Shown here: piece after piece, positions 34,194 to 44,700 of the stretch
Numbering within the stretch: position 1 is the stretch's first letter
Layout: every line of letters begins with the position of its first letter
NCBI GenBank assembly: GCA_910589415.1
Contig: OU342633.1
Location: 4,564,858 to 4,628,857, forward strand
Direction: 5' to 3'
Length of the DNA: 64,000 nucleotides
Source: Malachius bipustulatus
Taxonomy: Eukaryota; Arthropoda; Insecta; Coleoptera; Melyridae
The notes under the pieces: generated by a model
Databases searched by the model: none
Told to the model about the DNA's origin: nothing
Seen by the model: the letters and a program-made list of their open reading frames with translations, nothing else
Position numbers and translations under genes: made by a program

Positions 34194-34682
34194 TAGATAT
34201 AAAAATTGAGTCTTCTTTGGTAAGACAAATTTATTTATCAAGCTATAAACCTAAGTGCCCTACTGGTTTCGGCCAAATGCCATCTTCAGGGGCTAAAAAA
34301 AGAAAAAACTTTTAAGATGAGAAAGACAAAATTAAGTAATTGAGGCAAAAATAGCCTCAATTGATAGGCTATTAATGTTACTAATGTTATTAACGGAGAT
34401 AATTCTCCATTAATAGCTTATCAATTGAGGCTATTTTTGCCTCAATTACTTAATTTTGTCTTTCTCATCTTAAAAGTTTTTTCTTTTTTCTTATTATTTC
34501 ATTTTTGTTTTGCCTACTAGATTTTACTCTAATACTTATTATTTATTTTCTTACACTTGAGTAGTCCCCTCTAGCCCCTGAAGATGGCAATTGGCCGAAA
34601 CCGGTAGGGCACTCAAGTTTATAGCTTGATAAATAAATTTGTCTTATCAAAGAAGACTCAATTTTTATATTTTCTCCTTTTA
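34194..34682. repeat. Palindrome with hammerhead-like motifs in both arms
   Basis: AAAAATTGAGTCTTCTTTG on the left pairs with CAAAGAAGACTCAATTTTT on the right, and the centre folds on AGGCTATTAATG and TAATAGCTTATC. Each arm carries CTGAAGATGGC...GGCCGAAACC, then AGT or GGT, then AGGGC: minus 34257-34293 and plus 34574-34610. Read as a hammerhead this gives core CUGANGA, GAAAC, cleavage GUA, and stem I GCCC/GGGC. Stem II is only about 3 bp, so function is uncertain. Confidence 0.5.
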
Positions 34683-35022
34683 TCAAATTATGGTCGACAC
34701 ATCAGTGACTTACAATTTTCATCAATTTATAATTTTGAAATGCCCTATATTATCAAAATATTGGTCTGATATTGCTGAAAATAAGCTTTACTCCCCTTTA
34801 GAAGAGTTAATTACCGATAAAAAAATAGAAGATCGTTAAATACATACCTACGCCATATACCTATTCAAAATTTACAATTTAAATCAGTAATTATTTTAAA
34901 ATTTTTAATTTACGTTTGTGCAACCGGCCCTAAGAGATACAGGGCCGGTTGTTCAAACGTCAATCAAAAATTTTGAGATAATTACTGATTTTAAATTGCA
35001 AATTTTGAAAATACGGCGAATA

Positions 35023-36433
35023 CAGGGTGCACCATGTATCCTTCTCTATATTGCTTTCTCCTAACGCTAACAGATACAGGGTCGGTTAAACAAGTCCAAA
35101 GGAGCGCAATTTTGTGGCCATCTCGATTCCGTCGAGACATATCTGTAACCGTTCCTGAAATATCCTGAAAAAAACTGAAAAATCGAGATTTCTTATTTTT
35201 TCCATATCTTTTTTATTATTGGAGATTAATGAATAATTTTTCTGTTGGCTTACATAAGTCGTCAAGAGCTACCCATCTGACATTTCAAAAATTTTCAAAG
35301 CCGACTAGATCCCAGAATTTTCATAGTCAACTTTCGTTTTTCTTATGGCCACCGTACCGTTCCTGAAATATCCTGAAAAAAACTGAAAAATCGAGATTTC
35401 TTATTTTTTCCATATCTTTTTTATTATTGGAGATTAATGAATAATTTTTCTGTTGGCTTACATAAGTCGTCAAGAGCTACCCATCTGACATTTCAAAAAT
35501 TTTCAAAGCCGACTAGATCCCAGAATTTTCATAGTCAACTTTCGTTTTTCTTATGGCCACCGTACCGTTCCTGAAATATCCTGAAAAAAACTGAAAAATC
35601 GAGATTTCTTATTTTTTCCATATCTTTTTTATTATTGGAGATTAATGAATAATTTTTCTGTTGGCTTACATAAGTCGTCAAGAGCTACCCATCTGACATT
35701 TCAAAAATTTTCAAAGCCGACTAGATCCCAGAATTTTCATAGTCAACTTTCGTTTTTCTTATGGCCACCGTATTGTTTTTTTATATTGTTCGATATAAAA
35801 AAAAAATCATAAAAACTAAAAATTGTTAAACTTCAAAAATAAATTTAAACAATTTTTATTCTTCTTTTTTCTTTACAAAAAAGACACATTTTTGGACCGA
35901 ATTTCATAGATAAATTAAAAAACCATAAGGCAAGCACTATTTCGGCGTATTTTACAAATGTTGACGTTTTTTTACGATTTTTTTTAGATTTTTCTTTGAA
36001 AAATGAAGACTAAAAATTAAAAAAAAAAATTTTTTGAAGTATTAATTTTTGGTTTCGATTATTTTTTTCATATCGAACGATATAAAAAAATAATATGGCG
36101 GCCATAAGAAAAACTAAAGTTGACTGTGAAAACTCTTGGATCTAGTAGGCCTTGAAAATTTTTGAAATGTCAGATGGATAGCTCTTAACGGCTTATGTAA
36201 GCCTACAAAAAATTATTTATTAATTTCCAATAATAAAAAAGATATGACGAAAATAAGAAATCTCGATTTTTCAGTTTTTTCAGGATATTTCAGGAACGGT
36301 CACAGATATCTTGCATGTTTTGACGAATTCGAGATGACCACAAAACTGCGCATCTTTTCTCTAATTTAACCGACCCTGTATCTCGTAGCGTTCAGGAGAT
36401 AGCAATATAGAGAAGGATACATGGTGCACCCTG
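35023..36433. mobile_element. Foldback element with one triplicated arm segment
   Basis: CAGGGTGCACCATGTATCC and its complement, TA on both sides. Inner arms pair TACAGGGTCGGTTAAA with TTTAACCGACCCTGTA. The left arm holds three tandem copies of a 208-bp unit (35151-35774), the right arm one complement (about 36093-36302). Confidence 0.8.
35151..35774 (+). repeat. 208-bp tandem repeat, three copies
   Basis: GTTCCTGAAATATCCTG begins at 35151, 35359 and 35567. I saw no difference between copies over most of the unit, so the expansion is recent. Confidence 0.9.
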
Positions 36434-36743
36434 TATAATTAATGATCTTGTCTTTTTAATCAGTGATTAACTCTTCTCAAAGGGAGCTGAATTCATTTTC
36501 AGCAATATCAGACCAATGGTTTGATAATAGAGGGCAATTTAAAATCAGTAATAATCTGAAAATTTTTAATTTACGTTTGAACAACCGGCCCACAGAGTTG
36601 ATTATGTTACAGAATAGATGCGCTATTTTGTGACGGTCTTGAATCCCTGAAAAAACTGGAAAACCCAACTAGCAAATTAAGTAACAGAATCTCTTTTGGA
36701 AGGTAATAATGCTTTCTGAACGACACATTTACTCCAATAGTAT

Positions 36744-36806
36744 GGTGAAGACAGAGACATCGATGTTTCAATGGTCATTTCCATCTCATCAGTCTGTCAC
36801 ATCACC
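36744..36806 (-). ncRNA. Type I hammerhead ribozyme motif 2
   Basis: Minus-strand order: GGTGA, TGT, GACAGA, core CTGATGA, stem II GATGG-AAATGA-CCATT, core GAAAC, stem III ATCGAT, triplet GTC, then TCTGTC, T, TCACC. Stem I pairs GGTGA/TCACC and GACAGA/TCTGTC around a TGT/T loop, and stem II pairs five bases with one G-U. The stems differ in sequence from motif 1 but keep the same lengths, internal loop and self-complementary short stem III. That is compensatory change under one fold. No coding part of a parent element is visible next to it. Confidence 0.85.
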
Positions 36807-36878
36807 ACCACTGGAGAAGTGTGCCAATAAGAAAGAAAATCAAAGCTAATAAGCAAAATGATTTGTCGGAAACATAGT

Positions 36879-37107
36879 GGGCCGGTTGCACAAAAGTAAA
36901 TTAATAATTTTCAGATAATTACTGATTTTAAATTGCAAATTTTGAAAATACGGCGAAAATATTTCATGATATTTTATTTTTTATCAGTAATTAACTCTTT
37001 AAAAGGAGTAGCACTTATTTTCAGCAGTATCAGACAAATATTTTGGTAATACAGGGCATTTTAAAATCAGTAATTATCTGAAAATTCTTGATTTACGTTT
37101 GTGCAAG
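36879..37107. mobile_element. Harbinger-type MITE, GGGCCGGTTG family (copy 4), right tip lost
   Basis: Starts GGGCCGGTTGCACAAAAG. Arms match copies 1-3 up to TTGATTTACGTTTGTGCAAG, after which the CCGGCCC tip is missing. Confidence 0.75.
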
Positions 37108-39147
37108 GCAAATGCCATCTGACGACTGAAAAGTATACAACTTTCAATATGTCAATCAGAGATTCTCCCAGAGAAATCTGCAATTTTTTCACTACCAACG
37201 CTGACAGTTCACTGAAAAACCAATTACCTTGCGAATCTCAGTAAACCAATCAGAGATGGAGCTAGTCACAAAGCTGTTTCCTATAGTAAGTGCCATAGTT
37301 ATAATGCAGCAGTGCTCTTATGGCGCTCATAGTTGCCGCTTTTGTCGTACTTCTGGGAAGCAGACGTCCACGAGCGTACGCTCTTCATTTTGAAAATGAT
37401 TTAATTCGTTGCACTTCTGTAACATTTTTTACCTCCGCAGACTCCTCTATTATCATTGATCTCGTTCATAAGTTAGGATTGCACAACATGGAACAGCACA
37501 GTAGAGTTTATAACTTCATACATTAATATTACAATATTCAGATATTAATTAATAATTATTATATTCTTTTGAATCCGTCAAAGTTTATTATATTCTTCTT
37601 TTTCAAATTAATATCCATTTTATGAACAAAATTGTTTCGATTATTTAGTTAGTCAGAACATATTCGTAGGTGTAGGTATAATACAAACTTATATTGATAA
37701 TAATAATAAAGTATAAGTAAGACTTATTATTTATACTAAATGAATGCAAATGCTATGACGCGGTATTTGTCATATTCCTTCTACAATTTCTTGCGAGAAC
37801 ACATTTCCTAAAGATCTACATTTTACTTACTCCACAGAATAATTAGGTAGATGCGGAATTTGAATTTTCAACTGACATATACTCTGTTGTAGTGGCAATA
37901 ATTGACGTTGCGTTGGTAACCAAACATTGATAATTAAGTAAATAATAAAACTGTCATAAAATAATTCACGAAGTTATATTTATTTTTGTATTATTTCTTG
38001 AATACTTGAATAACGGACAGCGATTTTGAGTATCAATATTAGTTTTCTGCACTTAAGCTAAAAACCAATACACTATCCTTCTTTCTCGGAGACAGTGCGT
38101 ATGTTGTTTTGTTGTTTTAAACAAAACGAAATATTCTTGGACCGCAACAACAAGTTCTCAGTTCAACAGCAAATACCTACTAGGTTCCAAGCTAATACGA
38201 GTGTTGATGTATATTTAATTTAATATTTTGAAATATTTAATTTGAATCAGTACTTAAATTAAATTAATACTGAAAAAGCACATATTAACAGACTCATTGG
38301 TAACATCCCCCTGAGAAGAAGAATAAAGTAAGTACTTGACCTAAGTCCCCTGATGAAAAGAAGTATAATTTGCAAGTGATAGGCACTATGTGAAGATAGA
38401 AGATGAGTATATATGATTACATTGCCGTATACGGCCAAAGGAGAATCTTATACATAACTGGCAAAAATACTGAGACATCTACTCGAAGTTGTTTTTTCTA
38501 AAAGTGTTAATGAATATATAAAATGCAAAGGCAGTATACCCGCCTATCTATCAAATAATCGTCACTTCCCAAATAGGGAATAATAATACGCCTTGATAAA
38601 TAAAGTCATCTATAAAGTAGCAAGAAATAAAATTTTATCAACAAGCACTACGATTTTCATTTTACCTACCTCTGTAAATAAGGAATGTGTTTAAATAATA
38701 ATTTTTATAATGTAAAAGCAATAGCCACAAGCATTGCAATATGCAGTCTATACGTTATACAAACATCAAAAATTATTACTTTTTGACATTTCAACAGAAC
38801 CTCAATTATTTTTGTCTAGAAATCCTGAGAATAAAAATGTCAATTATCTGTCGATTTTAATATTTTTATATGAACCTGTGGCACTGCTTGCATTGAACTG
38901 ACAACTCTGTCAGTTTTTTGCCCATTTAAAATGCATTGCCCTATGCTACCCACACTGCATATTATCTATGGCCATTACTATAGAAAGGAAGTAGTTTCTA
39001 TGAAACAAATTGAATAATAATAAATTATTATATCAATTACAGCAATTTGATTGTTGAAAAACAATAATGCTTTCTGATTTAATTTTGGAAGGTTATTTTA
39101 CTTTGAATAAGTATAAAATACAAATATACCAAATTTATAACTTATAA
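37108..39147. other. No confident gene in about 2 kb
   Basis: A 68-codon ORF at 37320 (Ala/Val/Leu-rich start) has no splice or codon evidence. The rest is AT-rich sequence with many stops and no recognised repeat ends. Confidence 0.4.
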
Positions 39148-39528
39148 GTGTTGCACCCGACCATATTTTAAGAATAAATGAATTTAGTTTGAGATCGTTA
39201 GGTAGGTGTCTGTAAATATAATTATGTAAGCAGTATTGTGTGTTGACTGGTAAAAGACAATAAATATCGATCGGGGTGTCAGAAAACACCTGATGGGAAG
39301 AAGGGGAGAAGACGACAGCCGATGGGTGAGCCCTGAGGCGTGGGTAAAAAGAGACGCGGTAGAGCGCTCTAGCGAGGCAGACGGGCTGACGGTGAATGGG
39401 ACGAGGGTAGTAGGTACCCCGGTCCGATCTTGAAATATCAAGGAACCAGTTAATAATTATTGTGGAGTGTACAGTTCAATAGCAGGAGAAAAAGTGCAAA
39501 CCCAGCTTACCCGGACCATCGTTGGAAC
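39148..39528 (+). repeat. GC-rich block, possible LTR fragment
   Basis: TGTTGCACCCGACC at the start and GTTGGAACA at the end give loose TG...CA tips. An AATAAA lies near 39256 and a GC-rich stretch near 39275-39425, very unlike its surroundings. No target duplication matches, so the call is tentative. Confidence 0.3.
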
Positions 39529-40192
39529 AACTCCAAGTCCTACTAAAGGTTGTAACCATCTTTATTAAACTTGATTTAAATTTAACCCTTAATCATACAT
39601 CTGGTTAAACACATCAAATAACCCAGAAATCTAATAATCACCAAATTTAAACCAATAATTATTCTAACAAATAATAATAATAAATTAATTACTTGAATTT
39701 CATTCGCAAACCATTTAAACCACCTGGAATACTAAACCAACATCATCAAATTAATTGATCATTTGAAAAAGGCGCCTGAAGAAAGAAGAGTTAAGGTTTG
39801 GAGGCATGTTGATTTTTTAGTAAAATTTAAGTATATTTCTAACAATTTTGAATAATTGTCTTTGATTTCCCTTTTGATTGAAAGGTATATTTCTGTTATT
39901 ATTAATAAAGTGACTTTAACCGAAGGGTCTCGTTTTTTCTTTGGGAAGAATAAAAAAAAACCCATTCGCCTGAGTAAAATGCAAACTAAGCATTTTTTTG
40001 GAACAAGAGTCTCATGTTCAAAGGTAAAAACCATGTTAAGAAAAGAATAAAATAAATTGCACGGGCACAGTGTGCAGTACTTCTAGCCACATTTTAGTAG
40101 TGCTAAAGGAGTATTATCACCTAAAATGTATTACCCCATCCAGTCTTTGAGGTAATTTTGGAAAGTTTCGTTTAGCAAATTTTCACCTTATA
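39529..40192. other. No gene seen
   Basis: AT-rich; short ORFs on both strands overlap one another and lack support. Confidence 0.35.
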
Positions 40193-40696
40193 CAGTGTGT
40201 CCGGAAATTATGCGCAAAGAATTAAGGGAGTGATTCTACTTGATAAAATGTTGCCAAAAGTATCTATAAATTTTTTTCAAAAACTCACAAATAAAAAAGT
40301 TATAAGCCTTCAAAGTTGATTTTTTTAAATCAATATTTTTTTATAACTTTTTTTCTAGTAGGTATTTTCTTAAAATTTGACACACTTGCCACTGATGTTG
40401 CTTTACATCCTTTGGTCCAAATTAGACTTGCATCCCTCGAAATCAAGAGGCCTTAACTGCCTTTGACCTTCAAAAAAGGCATATAACTTTTTTTGTAATA
40501 ATATTTTTTTCTGAGTTTTGAAGACGCACAATTGAAGAACATGAAGAAATATTCGGATAAGGTCCTCTTTGTCTATCACGATAAAATGACTTGTTTCCGA
40601 GTAAAACTGTTTTAAAAATTTGGTTGCACTAAAATTGATCACCATAAATTATGATCATTTTGCAACAATCCCAAAGCATGCTTTGGAAACAGCTAA
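40193..40696 (+). mobile_element. Single arm of the CAGGNTGTCCGGAAATTATG foldback family
   Basis: CAGTGTGTCCGGAAATTATG to AGCATGCTTTGGAAACAGCT is colinear with the left arm of the element at 12389-13521. The other arm is absent, so this is a truncated copy. Confidence 0.75.
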
Positions 40697-41517
40697 TATC
40701 TTACGATATCTTTTTAATTTTTTTTTTCTGAAGTTATTTGAAAAAAAAATATCCAGTACTTATGTATTTCCTAAACAAATACTTACAGACTTCAAAATTA
40801 TAACAAAAAAACTAACATTTAGTTTATTTATTTATTTTTTCTAAGAGTAGGTAAATTAAAACAAAGTGAATTCTACACTGTGGAAGAAAACTCCGGAATC
40901 GGTCCAATAAATCTTTAAATTTTGATTGAAAAAATGTAAAAACACGTCCATTTTTTAATTTAAATTATTTTCCATTGACTTAACATTTTTTTTTAACAGG
41001 GTATTCCTTGAGTCAATAATGACAACATTGTCTTTTTTAAGAAATAGGACCTGCATATTATTGTATTACAGTCAATAAGTTATCATGAGTTCTAAACAAG
41101 TGAATCATAAATTTTTCATTTTGAAAGCAGTAACAGCTTTGGAAACAAATTGGAAACAGCTTCAAATATTGGAAAACGGCTTACATGTCACCATCTTAAT
41201 TTAGCACTTAGTATCCTACTATGTGGTTTAAATTTTAATGCAGGGTGAGGAAAATTATCAGATTTTTCATCATCTGTATAAACTTTTCGTTTTATGATTT
41301 TTGTGAAACTTGCGATTTTTACTTGTTTAGAATTAAAAAACGAAAGGTACTCAGTTCAAACTGCAACTGTAAAAACCATTCCTATTGGATTTTTTCCAAC
41401 AATCTAAAAATGTGAAAAATTTATTTGAAAAAAAAAACAGACAATGTTTTGTTCCGGACTTTTGTTCCACAGCGTATAATAAAATTACTGTAGTCGAATT
41501 ATCATACTACAAATAGG
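40697..41517. other. CCAR1 downstream flank with MITE debris
   Basis: Contains fragments such as AACAAGTGAAAATCG-like and AAACGGCTTACATGTC-like arms seen in other foldbacks. On the minus strand AATAAA at 41420-41425, about 95 bp after the CCAR1 stop, is a possible polyadenylation signal. Confidence 0.35.
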
Positions 41518-41739
41518 CTACATATCATTTGATTCATTAGTATCGAAATTTTCTAGAAGTACCATTGGCTGTTTTTTTATATCTTTCTCCCATCGACTTT
41601 TGCTTTCTTTACTTTCTTCATGTCTCTTTTCTCTTTCATTTTCTAGCTTTGGGTCTTCCTTGATTATTGCTATTTTCAAAACAGGATCAATTTTGTCTTT
41701 GATTTCTTGCAGAGTCGCCTGGAATATTTTAGAGTTTAC
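41518..41739 (-). CDS. CCAR1: CCAR1 terminal exon (coiled coil and stop)
   Basis: After acceptor TTTTTGCAG the frame reads VNSKIFQATLQEIKDKIDP and ends NFDTNESNDM with TAG at 41518-41520. It is highly charged and helical, like the tail of CCAR1. Confidence 0.85.
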   Translation of the reverse strand, partial: VNSKIFQATLQEIKDKIDPVLKIAIIKEDPKLENEREKRHEESKESKSRWEKDIKKQPMVLLENFDTNESNDM

Positions 41740-44700
41740 CTGCAAAAATGAAGTGTTTTTAAAAAAAATACCAACAAAGAAATCAAAACTCTTACAGAAA
41801 CATATGATAAAGATTCTTCAACTGTTTTCAACTTATCCTTAGATTCCTTCACTTCAGAGCTCAAAGTTTTTATAACACTGTTTGATTTATTATATTTTTC
41901 ATATAATCTGTTGTTTTCATTTTTTAATTCGACCATTCTTGCTTCAGTTTCCATTCTGGCCTTTTCACTTCGCTCAAGTTGATGCATCAATTTACCGACA
42001 TCTACGAGAGCTCCTTGGAAGGTAACAAGACCTGAAAAAAGAACTTGCGATCAAACACAGACAGCATCATTTGGGAATAATCATAATAATTATTAAGTAC
42101 CAATCCAATAGCATATCTGAAGTAGTCTGTCTGATGAGAGACTTCAGTAGTAGATGCATAAAGTAGGTACAGCAATGATCATGCTCTTGGGCTCTGTAAT
42201 TATTGTGATTTAAAAAGGGCAATTCAGTATATTATTATAGTTCATAGTCAAAGCGAATAAAAGGTGTGCATTTGATAACATGTTGTCAGTCTGAACAGGA
42301 GTCTCATAGGGATAATGACTGCAATAATGTTGAAGTTTTTCAGAAAGAGATAGCCTATGGAATATATTGCTATCTGAGAAGAATGGTAGGTATAATAAGC
42401 CTGATTATAATCTTACAGCCCAGCCATTTTAGATGAAAAAAGGCAAACCCCAAAAGTTAATTATTGTCGGCAGAAATTTTTTGATGCAGCTTTGTTCTCC
42501 TCTCCTGACTCTCAGAGATACACGAAGTGCAAAATTATTACAAATAAACGACAGGCATTGTCCGCCATCTTGAATTTAGGAGGTGAGTTTGTTTTTCCTC
42601 ATCATCTCAGTAGTTTTTGAGTTTTAGGCAAATATTTTACTCATTTGTAACGTACATTTTGTACGTACCGGCTAAATGCCGGCAACGCGGAGACAACGGC
42701 GGGCGCGTGCAGTAAGTGAGTGATGGTGGGTTTTAGTGCGACGCAAGCTGGCGGCCTCGAGTTTCGTAACATCGACTGTCGAGTTGAAATCAGGTGCGTT
42801 CATCTTCATACCGGCCCTTTCACTTTCTTTTCACTTCTGGATTCGCTAGAGGAAGGTACATTTCCGCAAACACAGGGAATTTTTAGCGAAATGGCGTTGT
42901 GAACTTTCACTTAAATTATTCTAAACATCGCCCACGTTTTTGGCTTGGTGAGTGTTGTAGAATGAGTTTGTTAATTGTGCTAGAATTATACAGATCATAT
43001 TTTCATAATACCATATGATAATTTTAATTACAGCTTTTAAATCCGATCGAGTTTCGCTCCGCTTGTAAAACTTTGCCGATCACATGTTTGATCTCAACAT
43101 ATCTTGAGGACGGGACATCATTTTATGTACCCTCGGCAAGCAGACTCGATCGACCGTTCATTAATGCAAGAGTGTTTCTGATACACATGAAATTACAGCT
43201 TTTTCCCTGGAGGCGAATTTTTCCCTGGAGGCAATCTTTTTCCCTGGAGCGAATTTTTCCCTGGAGGCAATCTTTTTCTTGGAGGCAACTTTTTTTTCCT
43301 GGAGGTCATCTTATTCGTACCGAGAAGAACTCCACGTACCAAGGCAGATTTTCTTGGATACCAAGTAAGAACTCCACGTACCAAGGCAGATTTTCTTGGA
43401 TACCCAGTCACCCTTTCAAAGCAAGTTCCTGGAGCCAAGCCATACGAAGATAAGTGCCTTGTAAACTCTTAGCAACCGATCCATTCATTCAACTAGCATC
43501 CCACGCTCTTGTTTTTTATTATCTGTTAACCGTGCTCAAGAGTGTAATATTAATCACTGTGATATGTTTTATATTTTAATAAAGAGTACCTGTTGTTCTG
43601 CTGACCTGCTTGTTATTGTTGACCCTCTTAGACTAGCGACTCAACCTACGACCCTTGTTTTTCGTGTCTCATGCTCTCAACGACTATTGTTCCCCTCTAA
43701 GGGTAATAATAGTTCGTTTCACATAAACAAATTTGTAGGGAATTTAATTCTCTACATTTGATATCAATTAAAATATTGGCAGATTGTCCTTAAATCGTAA
43801 TCAAAAGGACATGTAAGACTACTAAAAATAACAAAAAATGTAAGGATTTTATATCCCCTTCAAAAAACATTTTGATTTCTCCTAGGCCTGCTTGGTTTTC
43901 AAATAATTTAAAACAATTTAAACAATAAGGTTACAGATTTAAAAGAATTAACAGCACTCATCACAGGGCCATTTTATCAAAGTAAAATTTCATACTCTAA
44001 TAAGAAAGTGTTAGCACTAACATGACGACTTATTTATGAATACAGTAGAAGCTCGATTATCCGGAATTCGCTTTATCCGGAACAAAAATGATTTTTGAAA
44101 CCGCCGCTTTATACGAAATTGCGCTTTCGAATACTCCTCCGCATTATCTGAAATTTTGAGATGTAGCCATGTACCTACTATTCATACAAAGATATTTAGG
44201 TATACATTTCCCCAGAAATAATAAAATATTTTTCACTGACAAGGTGCTGGAATTTACCAAAATTTGCCCAATAAAAACTGGTTTGTTTCCTGCCTGCTGC
44301 ACTTCAGAATAACACAATAATAAGACAGATAGTTCCACTTCAGTTAGGTACTTCGGTAGATACTGGTCCCTTTATGATTTTCATTTTCAGTTAAGTTCCT
44401 GGTGCAATCCTCTTTAGTGAAGTAAAAACATTATGGGCTCCATCAATTTCAAAGAGCGTTAAAAGATGGTCGAAATACAATCAAACTTATTGTCTTTTAA
44501 CAATAAAAAGGCATGAGACTCACGTACCCTTACCCACATTATCTTATATACCTATTTGTTAAAAACCACCCCGTATTATCCGAACTTTCACTTATCCGAA
44601 ATGGGTCCGGTCCACATTACTTCCGATAATCGAGCTTCTACTGTATAACTGTCAGTCTGACAGTTCTAATTTTTTGCATATCTGTATTATAGAAAAAACA

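Larger units (their letters stand above)
32988..34682. mobile_element. Inverted retroelement-like repeats with hammerhead motifs (Penelope-like or retrozyme remnant)
   Basis: 33008-33165 recurs inverted at 34005-34155, including GATTTAGGTTCTAATTTAAA and CATGCTGTACGAAAG or complements. Outer edges AAAGGAGAAAATATAAAAA and TTTTTATATTTTCTCCTTT are also inverted. Hammerhead motifs lie at 33106-33169 and 34003-34038, and a palindrome at 34194-34682. No RT or GIY-YIG frame is present. Assignment to Penelope-like elements is inference from the ribozymes. Confidence 0.5.
32931..34930. mobile_element. Harbinger-type MITE, GGGCCGGTTG family (copy 2), split by ribozyme-bearing repeats
   Basis: Left tip AAGCCGGTTGCACAAATG and right tip CGTTTGTGCAACCGGCCC with TAA on both sides (32928-32930, 34931-34933). 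The inner arms match the copy at 20249. The body is split from about 32988 to 34682 by sequence that carries the hammerhead motifs. Confidence 0.75.
34942..36591. mobile_element. Harbinger-type MITE, GGGCCGGTTG family (copy 3), split by a foldback
   Basis: GGGCCGGTTGTTCAAACG and its complement with a 3-bp ACA duplication (34939-34941, 36592-36594). A large foldback element at 35023-36433 sits inside. Confidence 0.75.
42646..43756 (+). mobile_element. Candidate solo LTR, about 1.1 kb, in a CCAR1 intron
   Basis: GC-richer than the surroundings. Starts TGTAACGTACATTTTG, ends TTCTCTACA, and the hexamer CATTTG occurs at both edges (42642-42647, 43755-43760), so the exact ends overlap the duplication. 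AATAAA at 43578-43583 is followed by a T/G-rich stretch. It contains two tandem repeats. No gag or pol. Confidence 0.45.

Noticed and set aside
34300..34490. Intrinsic terminator-like hairpin plus T-run in the palindrome centre
   Set aside because: Eukaryotic context; this is the fold-back centre of a repeat, not a terminator.
37320..37526. ORF with a hydrophobic, signal-peptide-like start
   Set aside because: Only 68 codons, no splice sites, no family and no upstream promoter signal; could be chance.
42130..42150. CTGATGAGAGAC as another hammerhead start
   Set aside because: No GAAAC core follows and no stem II pairing is possible.
43073..43453. 126-codon repetitive ORF and its antisense partner
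   Set aside because: Produced by the 19-bp and 42-bp tandem repeats; no homology or codon signal.
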